Source: Lacinutrix sp. WUR7 (GTDB lineage Bacteria; Bacteroidota; Bacteroidia; Flavobacteriales; Flavobacteriaceae). Taken from it: a DNA stretch of 64,000 nucleotides. Within the stretch, counting starts at the first letter, position 1, and each line of letters opens with the position of its first letter. The notes beneath the pieces are model-generated. The model searched no databases. It saw only the letters and a program-made list of their open reading frames with translations, and was not told where the DNA came from. This document shows, in pieces, positions 51,500-60,353 of the stretch. The DNA is taken from positions 2,428,001-2,492,000 of the forward strand of contig NZ_CP045067.1 of assembly GCF_016864015.1 (NCBI RefSeq). The letters run 5' to 3'. A program made the position numbers and the translations under genes.

Positions 51500-53317
51500 C
51501 TATCTATTCAAATAAACCCATCCTGTCATGATTTTATAGTTGCTATCGTTTAAGTTCAGTACGTAAAAATAAGTACCAACAGGAAGTAATTTATTTTGAT
51601 TATTTAATCCGCGATTGGCTGTTCCTTCCCATCGTTTAGAGTTGTCTCCAACAAATATTAGTGTGCCATATCTATTATATATTTGCAGTTCATGTCGTTC
51701 AAAAATATCATACAAACCTTGAATATTAAACCAATCATTTACATTGTCGTTGTTGGGTGAAAATCCTTCCGGAATAATAGGAGGACAGTTCTCAGTTATT
51801 AGATTAAATTGATAAATGGTATAACATTCTTCAGCAGCATCCTTAATATAAATAATTTGAGGACTTGCAATGCTTGAATAGTTTTCTGGATTAAGAATAT
51901 TATTTTCGTTATTTACTAGGTCTTCAAATTCTTCATAAAAACGAATCGTATTTATATCTTCATATTGGATTAATTCTAATTGGTTGGTGAGATTAAAATA
52001 TGCCGTATTAAAACCAAGGTCACAACTTAACATGTTTTCCAATTCTATAATTTCTGGTAGCGGAATAAGTTGTATGTTTTCTGTGGTTATATTATTGGTT
52101 TCGTTTAACTCTAAAACCATCCCGTTACCATTTCCTATATCATCCACAACAATAGTTAATATAAAAGCATCAGGAATGTTCTCTGGTATGGTGAGTGAAA
52201 TATTTCCGTTTTCAAAACCATCTATAGCAATTTCATTTTCCGTGGTGCTTTGTGCAATAAGTTGATTGTTTGCATAAAACGCAATTGGAGTTTGTTCTTG
52301 TAATGTTGCGGTACTGTTTATATTATAGACGGTATAATCTAGGTCTATAGTTTTGCTATAGCAAGGAATAGAATATTGGTTAACAGCTATTGTAGCATCT
52401 GGTAGTTGACTGTTTAAAACGGTAATGATGTTATTTAAAATAATTAAATCTGCTTGTGTAGTTAACTTTATGGTTGCTGAGGTGTCTCCAGTAGCAATAT
52501 TATTTTGAATGGAATATACGTCTAAATCGGCATTATAAAAGTTAGCCGAATTCGTAAAGGTATTGGTGCCATTAAAAGCATTGTTCGCTAAATTTAATGG
52601 CGGATTAGAAATTATGGTATTATTAATAGATAAGGTTTCTCCAAGATTTAAGGCATTGTCTCCTTCCCAAGCGAGAAAACCAATTTTTGCACCTTGGGTG
52701 TCTAAAACGTTCAGGTTATCTAAAAGGATGGTTTTTTCTTGTACGTTTCGGTTAATAATATCTAATCCTAAAAACAAGTTTATTTGATTTAATGGAAGTG
52801 CATTATCTTGGTATATAATGTAGATACTCCATCCTGCAAAATTGGTTCTATTCACACAGTATCCAGGATTGCTTGATAGTGTCTCTGAAATATCTAAATT
52901 CGTTAATTCATAACTCGTGTTACCCTGAGTTGTTATTAGATTTGTAATATTAGTAGCGCAAGAAAAATAGGGTAATGTACCAAAGTTATCGTCTTCAAAA
53001 TTAACGTTGTACACGTTTTCGGCGGTAATAGGAATGTTGTTTAGGGACACTTCAAAATCTCCTTCTCCAGATCCAGCCCAAAACAAGAAAGCTGCCTTAA
53101 TGGTTGTGTTTGCTGGCATTTGTAAAAATGCTTGTGAAGCTGGAAGGATTTGACAAAAAGTACTTTGGTTATTTTCTTCAGGATTTAACGTGTTACCAAT
53201 AGCTAAATAGTCGTAATGCCCATTAAATTGCTGAAACAGGGTTATCTCTTGTGCATGAACCAGAAAAAGGCTTTTGACAAATAGCAAGATAAATAATAAG
53301 GTACAACGCGTTTTCAT
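51500..53317 (-). CDS. T9SS type B surface protein with CARDB-like region
   Basis: The 605-residue protein has a signal peptide (LLFILLFVKSLFLVHAQ). An N-terminal beta domain (about 20-290) contains AAFLFWAGSGEGDFEVSLNN and GWSIYIIYQDN, resembling DUF3344-type extracellular domains. A CARDB-like segment (about 310-415: LDYTVYNINSTATLQ, LELNETNNITTENI) and a single copy of the cluster module (MLSCDLGFNTAYFNL...CYTIYQFNL) follow. The sorting domain is of the GWVYLNR subtype (IPEGFSPNNDNVNDWFNIQG, IYNRYGTLIFVG), like that of the 687-residue protein. Only 30 bases separate it from the preceding gene, so the two are probably one transcript. Confidence 0.88.
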   Translation of the reverse strand: MKTRCTLLFILLFVKSLFLVHAQEITLFQQFNGHYDYLAIGNTLNPEENNQSTFCQILPASQAFLQMPANTTIKAAFLFWAGSGEGDFEVSLNNIPITAENVYNVNFEDDNFGTLPYFSCATNITNLITTQGNTSYELTNLDISETLSSNPGYCVNRTNFAGWSIYIIYQDNALPLNQINLFLGLDIINRNVQEKTILLDNLNVLDTQGAKIGFLAWEGDNALNLGETLSINNTIISNPPLNLANNAFNGTNTFTNSANFYNADLDVYSIQNNIATGDTSATIKLTTQADLIILNNIITVLNSQLPDATIAVNQYSIPCYSKTIDLDYTVYNINSTATLQEQTPIAFYANNQLIAQSTTENEIAIDGFENGNISLTIPENIPDAFILTIVVDDIGNGNGMVLELNETNNITTENIQLIPLPEIIELENMLSCDLGFNTAYFNLTNQLELIQYEDINTIRFYEEFEDLVNNENNILNPENYSSIASPQIIYIKDAAEECYTIYQFNLITENCPPIIPEGFSPNNDNVNDWFNIQGLYDIFERHELQIYNRYGTLIFVGDNSKRWEGTANRGLNNQNKLLPVGTYFYVLNLNDSNYKIMTGWVYLNR

Positions 53318-53347
53318 GGTGTGCTATGTAATTATACGCGATTGATT

Positions 53348-55726
53348 TTATCGTTTTAAAGCAAAATGATTGAAATATTCTCTTCCATCTTGTAATGTAA
53401 CAGCAAACCAATAATCATCATTTGGTACTTTTTGCCCATTAAAGGTACCATCCCAACCAAGACTAGTAGGACTTATCTGTTTAATAAGTTTACCATAACG
53501 ATTGTATATTCTAATTGTAGTATTGGGTTGTATGGTTTCAGAAACACCAGAGATTTGCCAAGTATCATGAAAGCCATCATTATTAGGAGTAAAGTATGGT
53601 GGGAAACCAATTAATGCAACAGACTGTTTTTCGATACCACAACTGTTTTTATCTCTAACATAAACAGTATGTGAACCTCCATCAATAGCTAGAAATGTAT
53701 TGCTGTCTTGATATGGTCCTGTGATATCGTCTAGCGCATATTCATAATCTCCAAGTCCAATAGCTGTAATGTTTATGGAGTTGTTATTGAATATTTCAAT
53801 AGGAGGAATAGTAGCAATACTTGAGGCATTTACTGTTATGGTTCTATCGGAATAACAACCTTCAGGATTTTCGAGAGAAATAGAAGATAGGTTTGTAATT
53901 CGAACCGTATAAATGCCAGATTCTGTGACTTGAATTTCAGGTGTGGTTTCTAGGGTTTCTAACCATAAAAAGGAATAATCACTTAATATCCCAGGAAGAT
54001 TTCCTACCGTTAAGGTGGCAAAATCAAATCCCGAATTTTTACAAAAAATTACCGTTTCCGTTTCTTCAATTTCGGGTATTAAATTAGCAATTAATTCTAG
54101 TTCACTAACGCTATAACAATCACCAAAATTGTTATTTTCTAGTCTTACATAAATTGTATTCAGATTTAATGAGTTTTCGTAATTGGTAATATTGAAAATT
54201 GCGTTTATATTATTTTCTGCATCATTTTGGTTTTCAAAAAACGAAATATTGTTATTCGTAGCGCTAGTTGGTATGGCAGATAATAAGTTGTACTCTGCAT
54301 TTTCTAAAGGCAATACGCAGCTCATTAGTGGGTTTAAATTTAATGTTGGTGGTGTTTGTGAAATATTCAAATTTCTATATATCGTTTGTGTTTCACCAGC
54401 TGTATCTATAGAAATAGTTATTGTATAATCGCCAGGGGTTGAATAAATATGTGTAGGGTTCGTTAAAGTTGAGGTATTGTCGGTTCCAGATGCAGGATCC
54501 CCAAAATTCCAAGTAATGTTATTTATAATAGAAGAAGATTCTATTTCAAAAGATGTAGTATCACCATAGCATGTATTTGAGAATACATTGGTTGCGTAAA
54601 AGTAAGATTGTATAAAAGGAGGTAAGCCGTATTGACTAGCATTTCCATTGAGGTATAAGCCTTCCGAGATGTAGTTTGCGGCTAAACCAATTTCATTAGG
54701 ATTTGTTATTACTCCAAGATATTGGGAACCATATTTAGCTATATATATTCTCCCGTCTAAAGCTTGCTGTAAAGCACCTAAATCAATGTTTTCTTGAGCA
54801 ATTATTATATCGGAACTAATAATAGCGCTTTCTGTATAAGGAAGTAAGTTATATTGATGGATTTTAGAACTGTTATTGTTTCTATCTATTTCTGAGATAT
54901 ATAGTAGTTTACTATCTGGCGAAAACTCACAACCATAAGGACCAAAATTATTGGAAGTATAATTTGAAATTGTAATCGGATTTGTTAAAATACCTGTAGA
55001 AGCATCAAAGTCAAAAATCTGTGTTTCGTTATTCTCAAAAGATTTAACACAAGCAATTTTTTGTCCATTTGGAGAGGCTTTTAAATAACCAATACTATTA
55101 TTTACGTCGTTATGCATAGAACCAATAGCACTAATAATAGGTGTAGTGTTAATTCCGGAATTAGAAACTAGATAAGCAATAAATTCATTACTATTCCATT
55201 TGTGACTTATTACCCAAATGTCTACACCGTTGGCATGTTCAACAGCAGTTATTTTTTCGGCAGTTGGTGTTGTTAAAAGAATATTTTTATTGGATGTTAT
55301 ATCTCCTAAGCCATTATCTAAAGTTAGATCTACTTCAGAATAACGTAAACCATTAACACCAGCTTTGTCATCTACTGTAAAAAGGTAAAAAATAGCATCG
55401 GAATTTGGTTTTGGTACAATTAAGGCAGACTGTGTACTTGAAAAATCACCTAAAAGACCATTTCCATTAGGCATAATAATATGGTTTTTGTTCCAAACGT
55501 TTATACCATCAGAATAGAATAAAAGATTTCCATATTTATCTGAAATAGTAGAGCATCCTTCTTCTGTTTCTAATTCGCCACCAAGAATACTAACAGGAGA
55601 ACCATTATTAAAAGTCATTCCAGCTTGTTCCCCAAAAAACCAGTTTGCTGCTTCGTTTTGCGTATAACCTTTTAAGCTTAACAGTATTAAACTGAATAAA
55701 ATGATTTGTTTTAAATTCTTAGTCAT
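53348..55726 (-). CDS. T9SS type B surface protein with beta-propeller-like and PKD domains
   Basis: The 792-residue protein has a signal peptide (LKQIILFSLILLSLKGYTQ). An N-terminal repeat region (about 22-370) begins ANWFFGEQAGMTFNNG, with blade-like segments such as GNLLFYSDGINVWNKNH and QSALIVPKPNSDAIFYLFTVDD. It suggests a WD40-like beta-propeller. A PKD domain (about 385-455: ITWNFGDPASGTDN, HIYSTPGDYTITISI), one copy of the cluster module and a type B sorting domain (YFTPNNDGFHDTWQISG, YNRYGKLIKQISP, FNHFALKR) follow. It is paralogous to the next upstream gene in the propeller and C-terminal parts. A long leader of about 215 bases may precede it. Confidence 0.9.
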   Translation of the reverse strand: MTKNLKQIILFSLILLSLKGYTQNEAANWFFGEQAGMTFNNGSPVSILGGELETEEGCSTISDKYGNLLFYSDGINVWNKNHIIMPNGNGLLGDFSSTQSALIVPKPNSDAIFYLFTVDDKAGVNGLRYSEVDLTLDNGLGDITSNKNILLTTPTAEKITAVEHANGVDIWVISHKWNSNEFIAYLVSNSGINTTPIISAIGSMHNDVNNSIGYLKASPNGQKIACVKSFENNETQIFDFDASTGILTNPITISNYTSNNFGPYGCEFSPDSKLLYISEIDRNNNSSKIHQYNLLPYTESAIISSDIIIAQENIDLGALQQALDGRIYIAKYGSQYLGVITNPNEIGLAANYISEGLYLNGNASQYGLPPFIQSYFYATNVFSNTCYGDTTSFEIESSSIINNITWNFGDPASGTDNTSTLTNPTHIYSTPGDYTITISIDTAGETQTIYRNLNISQTPPTLNLNPLMSCVLPLENAEYNLLSAIPTSATNNNISFFENQNDAENNINAIFNITNYENSLNLNTIYVRLENNNFGDCYSVSELELIANLIPEIEETETVIFCKNSGFDFATLTVGNLPGILSDYSFLWLETLETTPEIQVTESGIYTVRITNLSSISLENPEGCYSDRTITVNASSIATIPPIEIFNNNSINITAIGLGDYEYALDDITGPYQDSNTFLAIDGGSHTVYVRDKNSCGIEKQSVALIGFPPYFTPNNDGFHDTWQISGVSETIQPNTTIRIYNRYGKLIKQISPTSLGWDGTFNGQKVPNDDYWFAVTLQDGREYFNHFALKR

Positions 55727-56042
55727 TATTGCTAGAGTATTATAAATAGTTTAAACTTTACTCGTTTAACTTATAAAGGAATAAGTAGTTTAAACGGTTT
55801 CTGTATACAAATATTTTTACGTTAAAGGTAGTATTTTTCTAGTAAAGTGTTTTGGTAATTGAATGGAATTACCAGATTAATAATTTATTTGAAATGGGAT
55901 GAATTTCCTCTATAAATATTGGGTTCTAAATAAATATATTAGTGTTTGCAAAAATAGATTCAATGAAAATTTTCGCAAAAATTAGTATGTTCTTTATTTG
56001 CTTTTATACTAAAAAATAACTGTTGTAAATTTTTTAGTAGTA
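55727..56042. other. 316-base gap, probably a long 5' leader
   Basis: No coding region is visible. A consensus promoter lies at 55949-55979, about 220 bases upstream of the start codon. Between them are two copies of TAGTTTAAAC (around 55747-55756 and 55786-55795), each containing the palindrome GTTTAAAC and spaced 39 bases apart. No other -7 consensus is seen nearer the gene. Confidence 0.5.
55949..55979 (-). promoter_or_regulatory. Consensus promoter in the long leader of the 792-residue protein gene
   Basis: On the minus strand TTTG (55979-55976), 19 bases, TATTTTTG (55956-55949), both perfect. Transcription would begin near 55943, leaving a leader of about 215 bases. Confidence 0.6.
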
Positions 56043-59000
56043 TTATCGTTTTAAGGTAAAGTGATTGAAATATTCTCTACCATCTTGAAGTAATACCGAA
56101 AACCAATAGTCATCATTTGGTAAAACACCACCATTAAATGTACCATCCCAACCTTGACCAATTGGACTAATTTGCTTTAATAGTTTACCGTAACGATCAA
56201 ATATTTTAATTTTTGAATTTGGCTGAAAAAGACTAGAAACACCATAAACTTGCCAGTAATCATTAATACCATCATTATTTGGTGAAAAGAATTTAGGGAA
56301 ACCGATAACAGAAATTATTTCTTTTTCAACACCACAACCATTTTTTATATCTCTAACGGAAACCGTATAAATTCCTCCAGGAGTTACATTGGTAAATATA
56401 GGACTAGATTGATAATACGTATGTAAACCTGCATCATTAAAAAGGGCATATTCATATTCTCCATCTCCCGAAGCATTAACGGTTATTGTATTATTTGTGC
56501 TAGCATCTATAATGTCAACAGATTCAATATTTGCAATACTGGATGGCTCTACCGTAATAGTCCTACTTTTTTCGCAATTATCAGCATTGGTAACGGTTAT
56601 AGTATAGGTTCCTACTTGATTAATCTGAATTTGATTTGTAGTTTCTCCTGTAGACCAAGAATACGTATAATCGTTTGGGTCACCAATGACACCGCTTTCT
56701 ATAGGAACTGTTTCCGGGTATGCGTTTAAACAATAAAAAGTAGTTTCATCTTCTATAAGTTGCGGACGCTTGTTTACCGTTAGATTCACTTCGCTAATAC
56801 CATAACATGAATTACCATTTTCTGCTCTTGCATATATGGTATGAGTATACGGATTTGTATTGGGATATGGAGAAGTTAATGCATCCTGTTCCAAAAGCGC
56901 ATCGTTATAGTTTTCATAATAGTTTACAGGAAAAGTGATACTATTAATTGTTTGTATGTCTGTTGTGAATACATCTAAATCAAAGGAGTTTATTCCATCT
57001 TCAGAATCTAATTCATCACAAGCTGGCTGTGCATTATAATCTAGTATTTGTGTTGTACTTACTTCTAATGTAAGCTTTGCAATAGAAGTACATCCTGTTG
57101 TGTCATATTTTATTAGGGCAAAAACTTCTTGCGGATTTAGCGTATTGGGATAGTTTGTTGCATCTAATTCGTTTTGCTCACTTTCAGCATCTAGTAATAA
57201 GCGGAAGTATGTAATCGAAACATTTGTAGCACCTCCAGTTAAAGCATCTTCAGCTTCTGTAAGATTAAATGTTGTAAATCCGTCTGTAACACCATCTTCA
57301 TCACACTGAATTAGGCTACTATCAAAACGACTTGGAAGCGGATTTACAATGACATCAAAAAAGGTAGTGTCATAACATTCCGAATTTAATCTGTTTTCAA
57401 TTCTTACAAAAATTCTTTCTAGAAATGGCGTTTGTGTATAGTAGGTATTTGCTAATGGAGTATTTCCACTATCTGCATTTGCCTGTGAATCATGATACGA
57501 AACAGCATAGTCTGCTATGTTTTGAGTACCTAAGACTTCCGAATCAAAATCGGTAAGCACGACTTCTATTTGTCCGTTAGTATCATCACCATCCACATCG
57601 TCATCACAAGTAGTAAAGTTATCTACAAAGTTAGCAGTAGGTGTTTTAAATACTTTAATGGTAAAAGAAGTGGTATCATAGCAACCAGAGTACGCTATGT
57701 TTTGTATTCTAGCAAAAATAGTTTGCGGATTATCTTGATTATCATAGGAACCTATGATTTCATTGTCAAAATCATCTGCGTCTTCTTGACTTGCAAAATA
57801 ATGAACACTGAAATTACGGGAATCCTGAGTTCCTAATATGTCCGCGTTTTGAGAAGTGAAATCAAAAGCCCATTGGTCATTATTATTGTCATCACAAACG
57901 GAAAGATCTAAAGGTTGGTTAGCAACAGGAGGTGTATAATAACTTACAATTGCTTGTCCTTCTTTAGATTCACAATCATTTCCAGGTATTTCTATTAATA
58001 CTTCATAATTACCATCTGTAAATACGGTTAATTCATTTGGAACTGTTGGCGTCGCAATGGGAATACCATTATTTGTCCAAGTGTAAGTCGCTCCAGGAAT
58101 AACTTCAGCAACCAAAGTGTAGTTTTCTCCAATACACAATGGTAATTGTATGTTTTGTGTTGTGGAAGTATTATCTATAATATCAATTTTTTCAGAAAAG
58201 AAGGAAGAAATAAAAGGCGGTAAACCTTGTCTTGCTAATCGGCCATTTAAACTTATTGTATTAAGTGTGTAATTACAATTAATACCTAAAGTATTAGGAG
58301 CCTCTATGGTGCTTAAATTTGGTAAACCTGTGTTATAGGTGCTACTTTCAGTTTTGTATATTTTATTGTCAGGACCTAATTGTAATGCGCTTCTAAATCC
58401 TTGTTTACTTTCAATAGTAACTTGACTACCAGCTATGTTTGCTGCTGTTAAATCAAATTGAAGCAAGGCACTTTTATGATTGTTTGGATTATCATTCTGA
58501 CTAGAACTTGTACTAGAATAATCATTATATGTACTAATATAAAGAAGTTCACTATTGGAAGAAAATTCCACACCATAAGCGTAAATGGCACCATTAAGAC
58601 CCGCTGAGTTTATGTTTAATAATTGCGGGTTAGATACAGAACCATCCGTTACATCAAAATCAAAAAGAAATAAACCTCTACGAATGTTTGCCGAAACTAA
58701 TTTTGTTCCATCTGGTGATAATTTTAAATAACCTCTTCTTTCAGATATAGTTCCTCCCGTAGTACTAATAGTAGGATTGGTGTTTACTCCTGTTGGGCTT
58801 ACTTCAAAAGCATAAAACGTATTATTATTGGAGTCTGTAGCGCTCGGATTTGTAAGCGCATCATTATCCGCATAGGAAACTACCCAAATATTTCCAGAGA
58901 CGCAGTCTTTAAGAACAGCACTTAATTTTTCCGAAGCTTTATATAGCAAACGTTGGTTTTTTAAAGTAGTCAAACCCCCTAAGCCTCCAGCTAAAGTCAT

Positions 59001-59399
59001 GTCTACTTCAGAATAATTAAAGCCTCTGTCGGGTTGACTTTGGTAAGTTGTTCCTTGTGTGAAAATATAAAATATATTAGGATCTTCTGGTTTTGGAATT
59101 ATAATAGCCGATTGTGTACTAGAAGGGTTTCCATATAAGGTATTACCATTTAGCATCACTTGGTGGTTCCTATTATATACCGTAATACCATCTGTATAAA
59201 ACAGAAGGTTTCCATCATTATCCGAAATACTTGTACAACCTTCGTCTGTTCTTAATAAACCATCTGTTAAAGCGGTTACCGCTCCTGTATTATTATCGAA
59301 ACTAATACCCGCATTATCCCCAAAATACCAGTTAGATGCTTGGTCTTGAGAATAGGTTAGAGAATATGTTAAAAAAAGGAGGTATAATATTTTTTTCAT
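56043..59399 (-). CDS. T9SS type B surface protein with propeller-like region and four modules
   Basis: The 1118-residue protein has a signal peptide (KILYLLFLTYSLTYSQ). A propeller-like N-terminal half (about 18-410) has NWYFGDNAGISFDNN, GNLLFYTDGITVYNRNH and QSAIIIPKPEDPNIFYIFTQG, close to the neighbouring 792-residue protein. An Ig-like segment and four copies of the cluster module follow (LSVCDDNNNDQ, FTTCDDDVDGDD, LIQCDEDGVTDG, QPACDELDSEDG). A type B sorting domain ends it (FFSPNNDGINDYWQVYG, FDRYGKLLKQISP, FNHFTLKR). I start at ATG 59399; an in-frame TTG at 59411 adds four residues without support. The -7 box TATCTTTG lies at 59426-59419. It is the first gene of the seven-gene locus. 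Confidence 0.92.
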   Translation of the reverse strand: MKKILYLLFLTYSLTYSQDQASNWYFGDNAGISFDNNTGAVTALTDGLLRTDEGCTSISDNDGNLLFYTDGITVYNRNHQVMLNGNTLYGNPSSTQSAIIIPKPEDPNIFYIFTQGTTYQSQPDRGFNYSEVDMTLAGGLGGLTTLKNQRLLYKASEKLSAVLKDCVSGNIWVVSYADNDALTNPSATDSNNNTFYAFEVSPTGVNTNPTISTTGGTISERRGYLKLSPDGTKLVSANIRRGLFLFDFDVTDGSVSNPQLLNINSAGLNGAIYAYGVEFSSNSELLYISTYNDYSSTSSSQNDNPNNHKSALLQFDLTAANIAGSQVTIESKQGFRSALQLGPDNKIYKTESSTYNTGLPNLSTIEAPNTLGINCNYTLNTISLNGRLARQGLPPFISSFFSEKIDIIDNTSTTQNIQLPLCIGENYTLVAEVIPGATYTWTNNGIPIATPTVPNELTVFTDGNYEVLIEIPGNDCESKEGQAIVSYYTPPVANQPLDLSVCDDNNNDQWAFDFTSQNADILGTQDSRNFSVHYFASQEDADDFDNEIIGSYDNQDNPQTIFARIQNIAYSGCYDTTSFTIKVFKTPTANFVDNFTTCDDDVDGDDTNGQIEVVLTDFDSEVLGTQNIADYAVSYHDSQANADSGNTPLANTYYTQTPFLERIFVRIENRLNSECYDTTFFDVIVNPLPSRFDSSLIQCDEDGVTDGFTTFNLTEAEDALTGGATNVSITYFRLLLDAESEQNELDATNYPNTLNPQEVFALIKYDTTGCTSIAKLTLEVSTTQILDYNAQPACDELDSEDGINSFDLDVFTTDIQTINSITFPVNYYENYNDALLEQDALTSPYPNTNPYTHTIYARAENGNSCYGISEVNLTVNKRPQLIEDETTFYCLNAYPETVPIESGVIGDPNDYTYSWSTGETTNQIQINQVGTYTITVTNADNCEKSRTITVEPSSIANIESVDIIDASTNNTITVNASGDGEYEYALFNDAGLHTYYQSSPIFTNVTPGGIYTVSVRDIKNGCGVEKEIISVIGFPKFFSPNNDGINDYWQVYGVSSLFQPNSKIKIFDRYGKLLKQISPIGQGWDGTFNGGVLPNDDYWFSVLLQDGREYFNHFTLKR

Positions 59400-59418
59400 C
59401 TTATATAGCAATAGCTAC

Positions 59419-59426
59419 CAAAGATA
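59419..59426 (-). promoter_or_regulatory. -7 promoter box of the 1118-residue protein gene
   Basis: On the minus strand TATCTTTG is a perfect TAnnTTTG match 20 bases before the start codon. No TTG is seen at the -33 distance. Confidence 0.4.
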
Positions 59427-59483
59427 TTACATTTTTATTTGAATATAAGGTGATGAATGTTAAAATGGCTTTTGTTTGAAAGG

Positions 59484-60308
59484 CTATAAATCTCTATTTT
59501 TTAAAATTCTATAGGATAGAAATAAGAAAATGGCTGTCCAACATAGTACAATAACAATTTCGTTCCCATGTACAGCATAATCATAAGTAAGATCCATTTT
59601 GTCTGGAAACTTGGTCATCATGATACGTTGAAAAGGTTGGTCTATTAGTTTGTACATAGATTTTAAAGGGAAGAAATTCTGAATTTTTTCTGCCAATTCA
59701 AAATTAGCTTGCCAAGTAATCAATCCTAAAATGATATACTCAAAAATGTATAAAACAAAGAGGAAAGCTAGCGCGAATGCCGAGCGTTTTACAAGCATAC
59801 CAAAGAATAAGCATAAGGTAAAAAAACCAACAAGCTTCACAAAATAGGCTACTAAGAAATTAGTTTCTCTAAAAATGATACTCGCTTCGGTATAACTAGA
59901 ATAGTACATACCAATACAAAAAGAAGCTACTGCTATTAAAATAGTTGCTATTAAGGAAAAGAATACAATGGTGTAAAACTTAGAGAGTATAAATTCCTTT
60001 TTACTTAAACCATCAATTAAGTTCTGTTTTATGGTTTTATTGCTATACTCATTCCCAATCATACTTACTACAACAATGGCAAAAAAGAATTTGAATTGTG
60101 CGGCAAAAAACGTGGTAATATGCCAAATGATAGGAAAGTTAAAAATACCTAATTCGCCCAATTCTAATGTAAAAAAGCCAAAGAAGTTTATTTTTATAGA
60201 GGAAAGAATTAATACGGTAAACGGTAAAATAAAGGATATAAATATAAGTACTCTACTAGCTCTATTTAATAGTAGTTTTTGTAATTCAAGATTTAATAGT
60301 CGTAACAT
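59484..60308 (-). CDS. ABC-2 type transporter permease
   Basis: The 274-residue membrane protein has about six transmembrane helices (for example VLIFISFILPFTVLILSSI, FFAIVVVSMIGNEY, ALAFLFVLYIFEYIILGLI, IVIVLCWTAIFLFLSYRI). The cytoplasmic motif GNEYSNKTIKQNLIDGLSKKEFILSK is typical of ABC-2 permeases of the bacitracin / lantibiotic immunity type. It pairs with the ATPase encoded 45 bases upstream. Export of a peptide or antibiotic is plausible, but the substrate is unknown. Confidence 0.88.
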   Translation of the reverse strand: MLRLLNLELQKLLLNRASRVLIFISFILPFTVLILSSIKINFFGFFTLELGELGIFNFPIIWHITTFFAAQFKFFFAIVVVSMIGNEYSNKTIKQNLIDGLSKKEFILSKFYTIVFFSLIATILIAVASFCIGMYYSSYTEASIIFRETNFLVAYFVKLVGFFTLCLFFGMLVKRSAFALAFLFVLYIFEYIILGLITWQANFELAEKIQNFFPLKSMYKLIDQPFQRIMMTKFPDKMDLTYDYAVHGNEIVIVLCWTAIFLFLSYRILKNRDL

Positions 60309-60353
60309 GGGTTTGGTTTTGGTGCTGAAACAAGTTCAGTATAAATGGATGAA

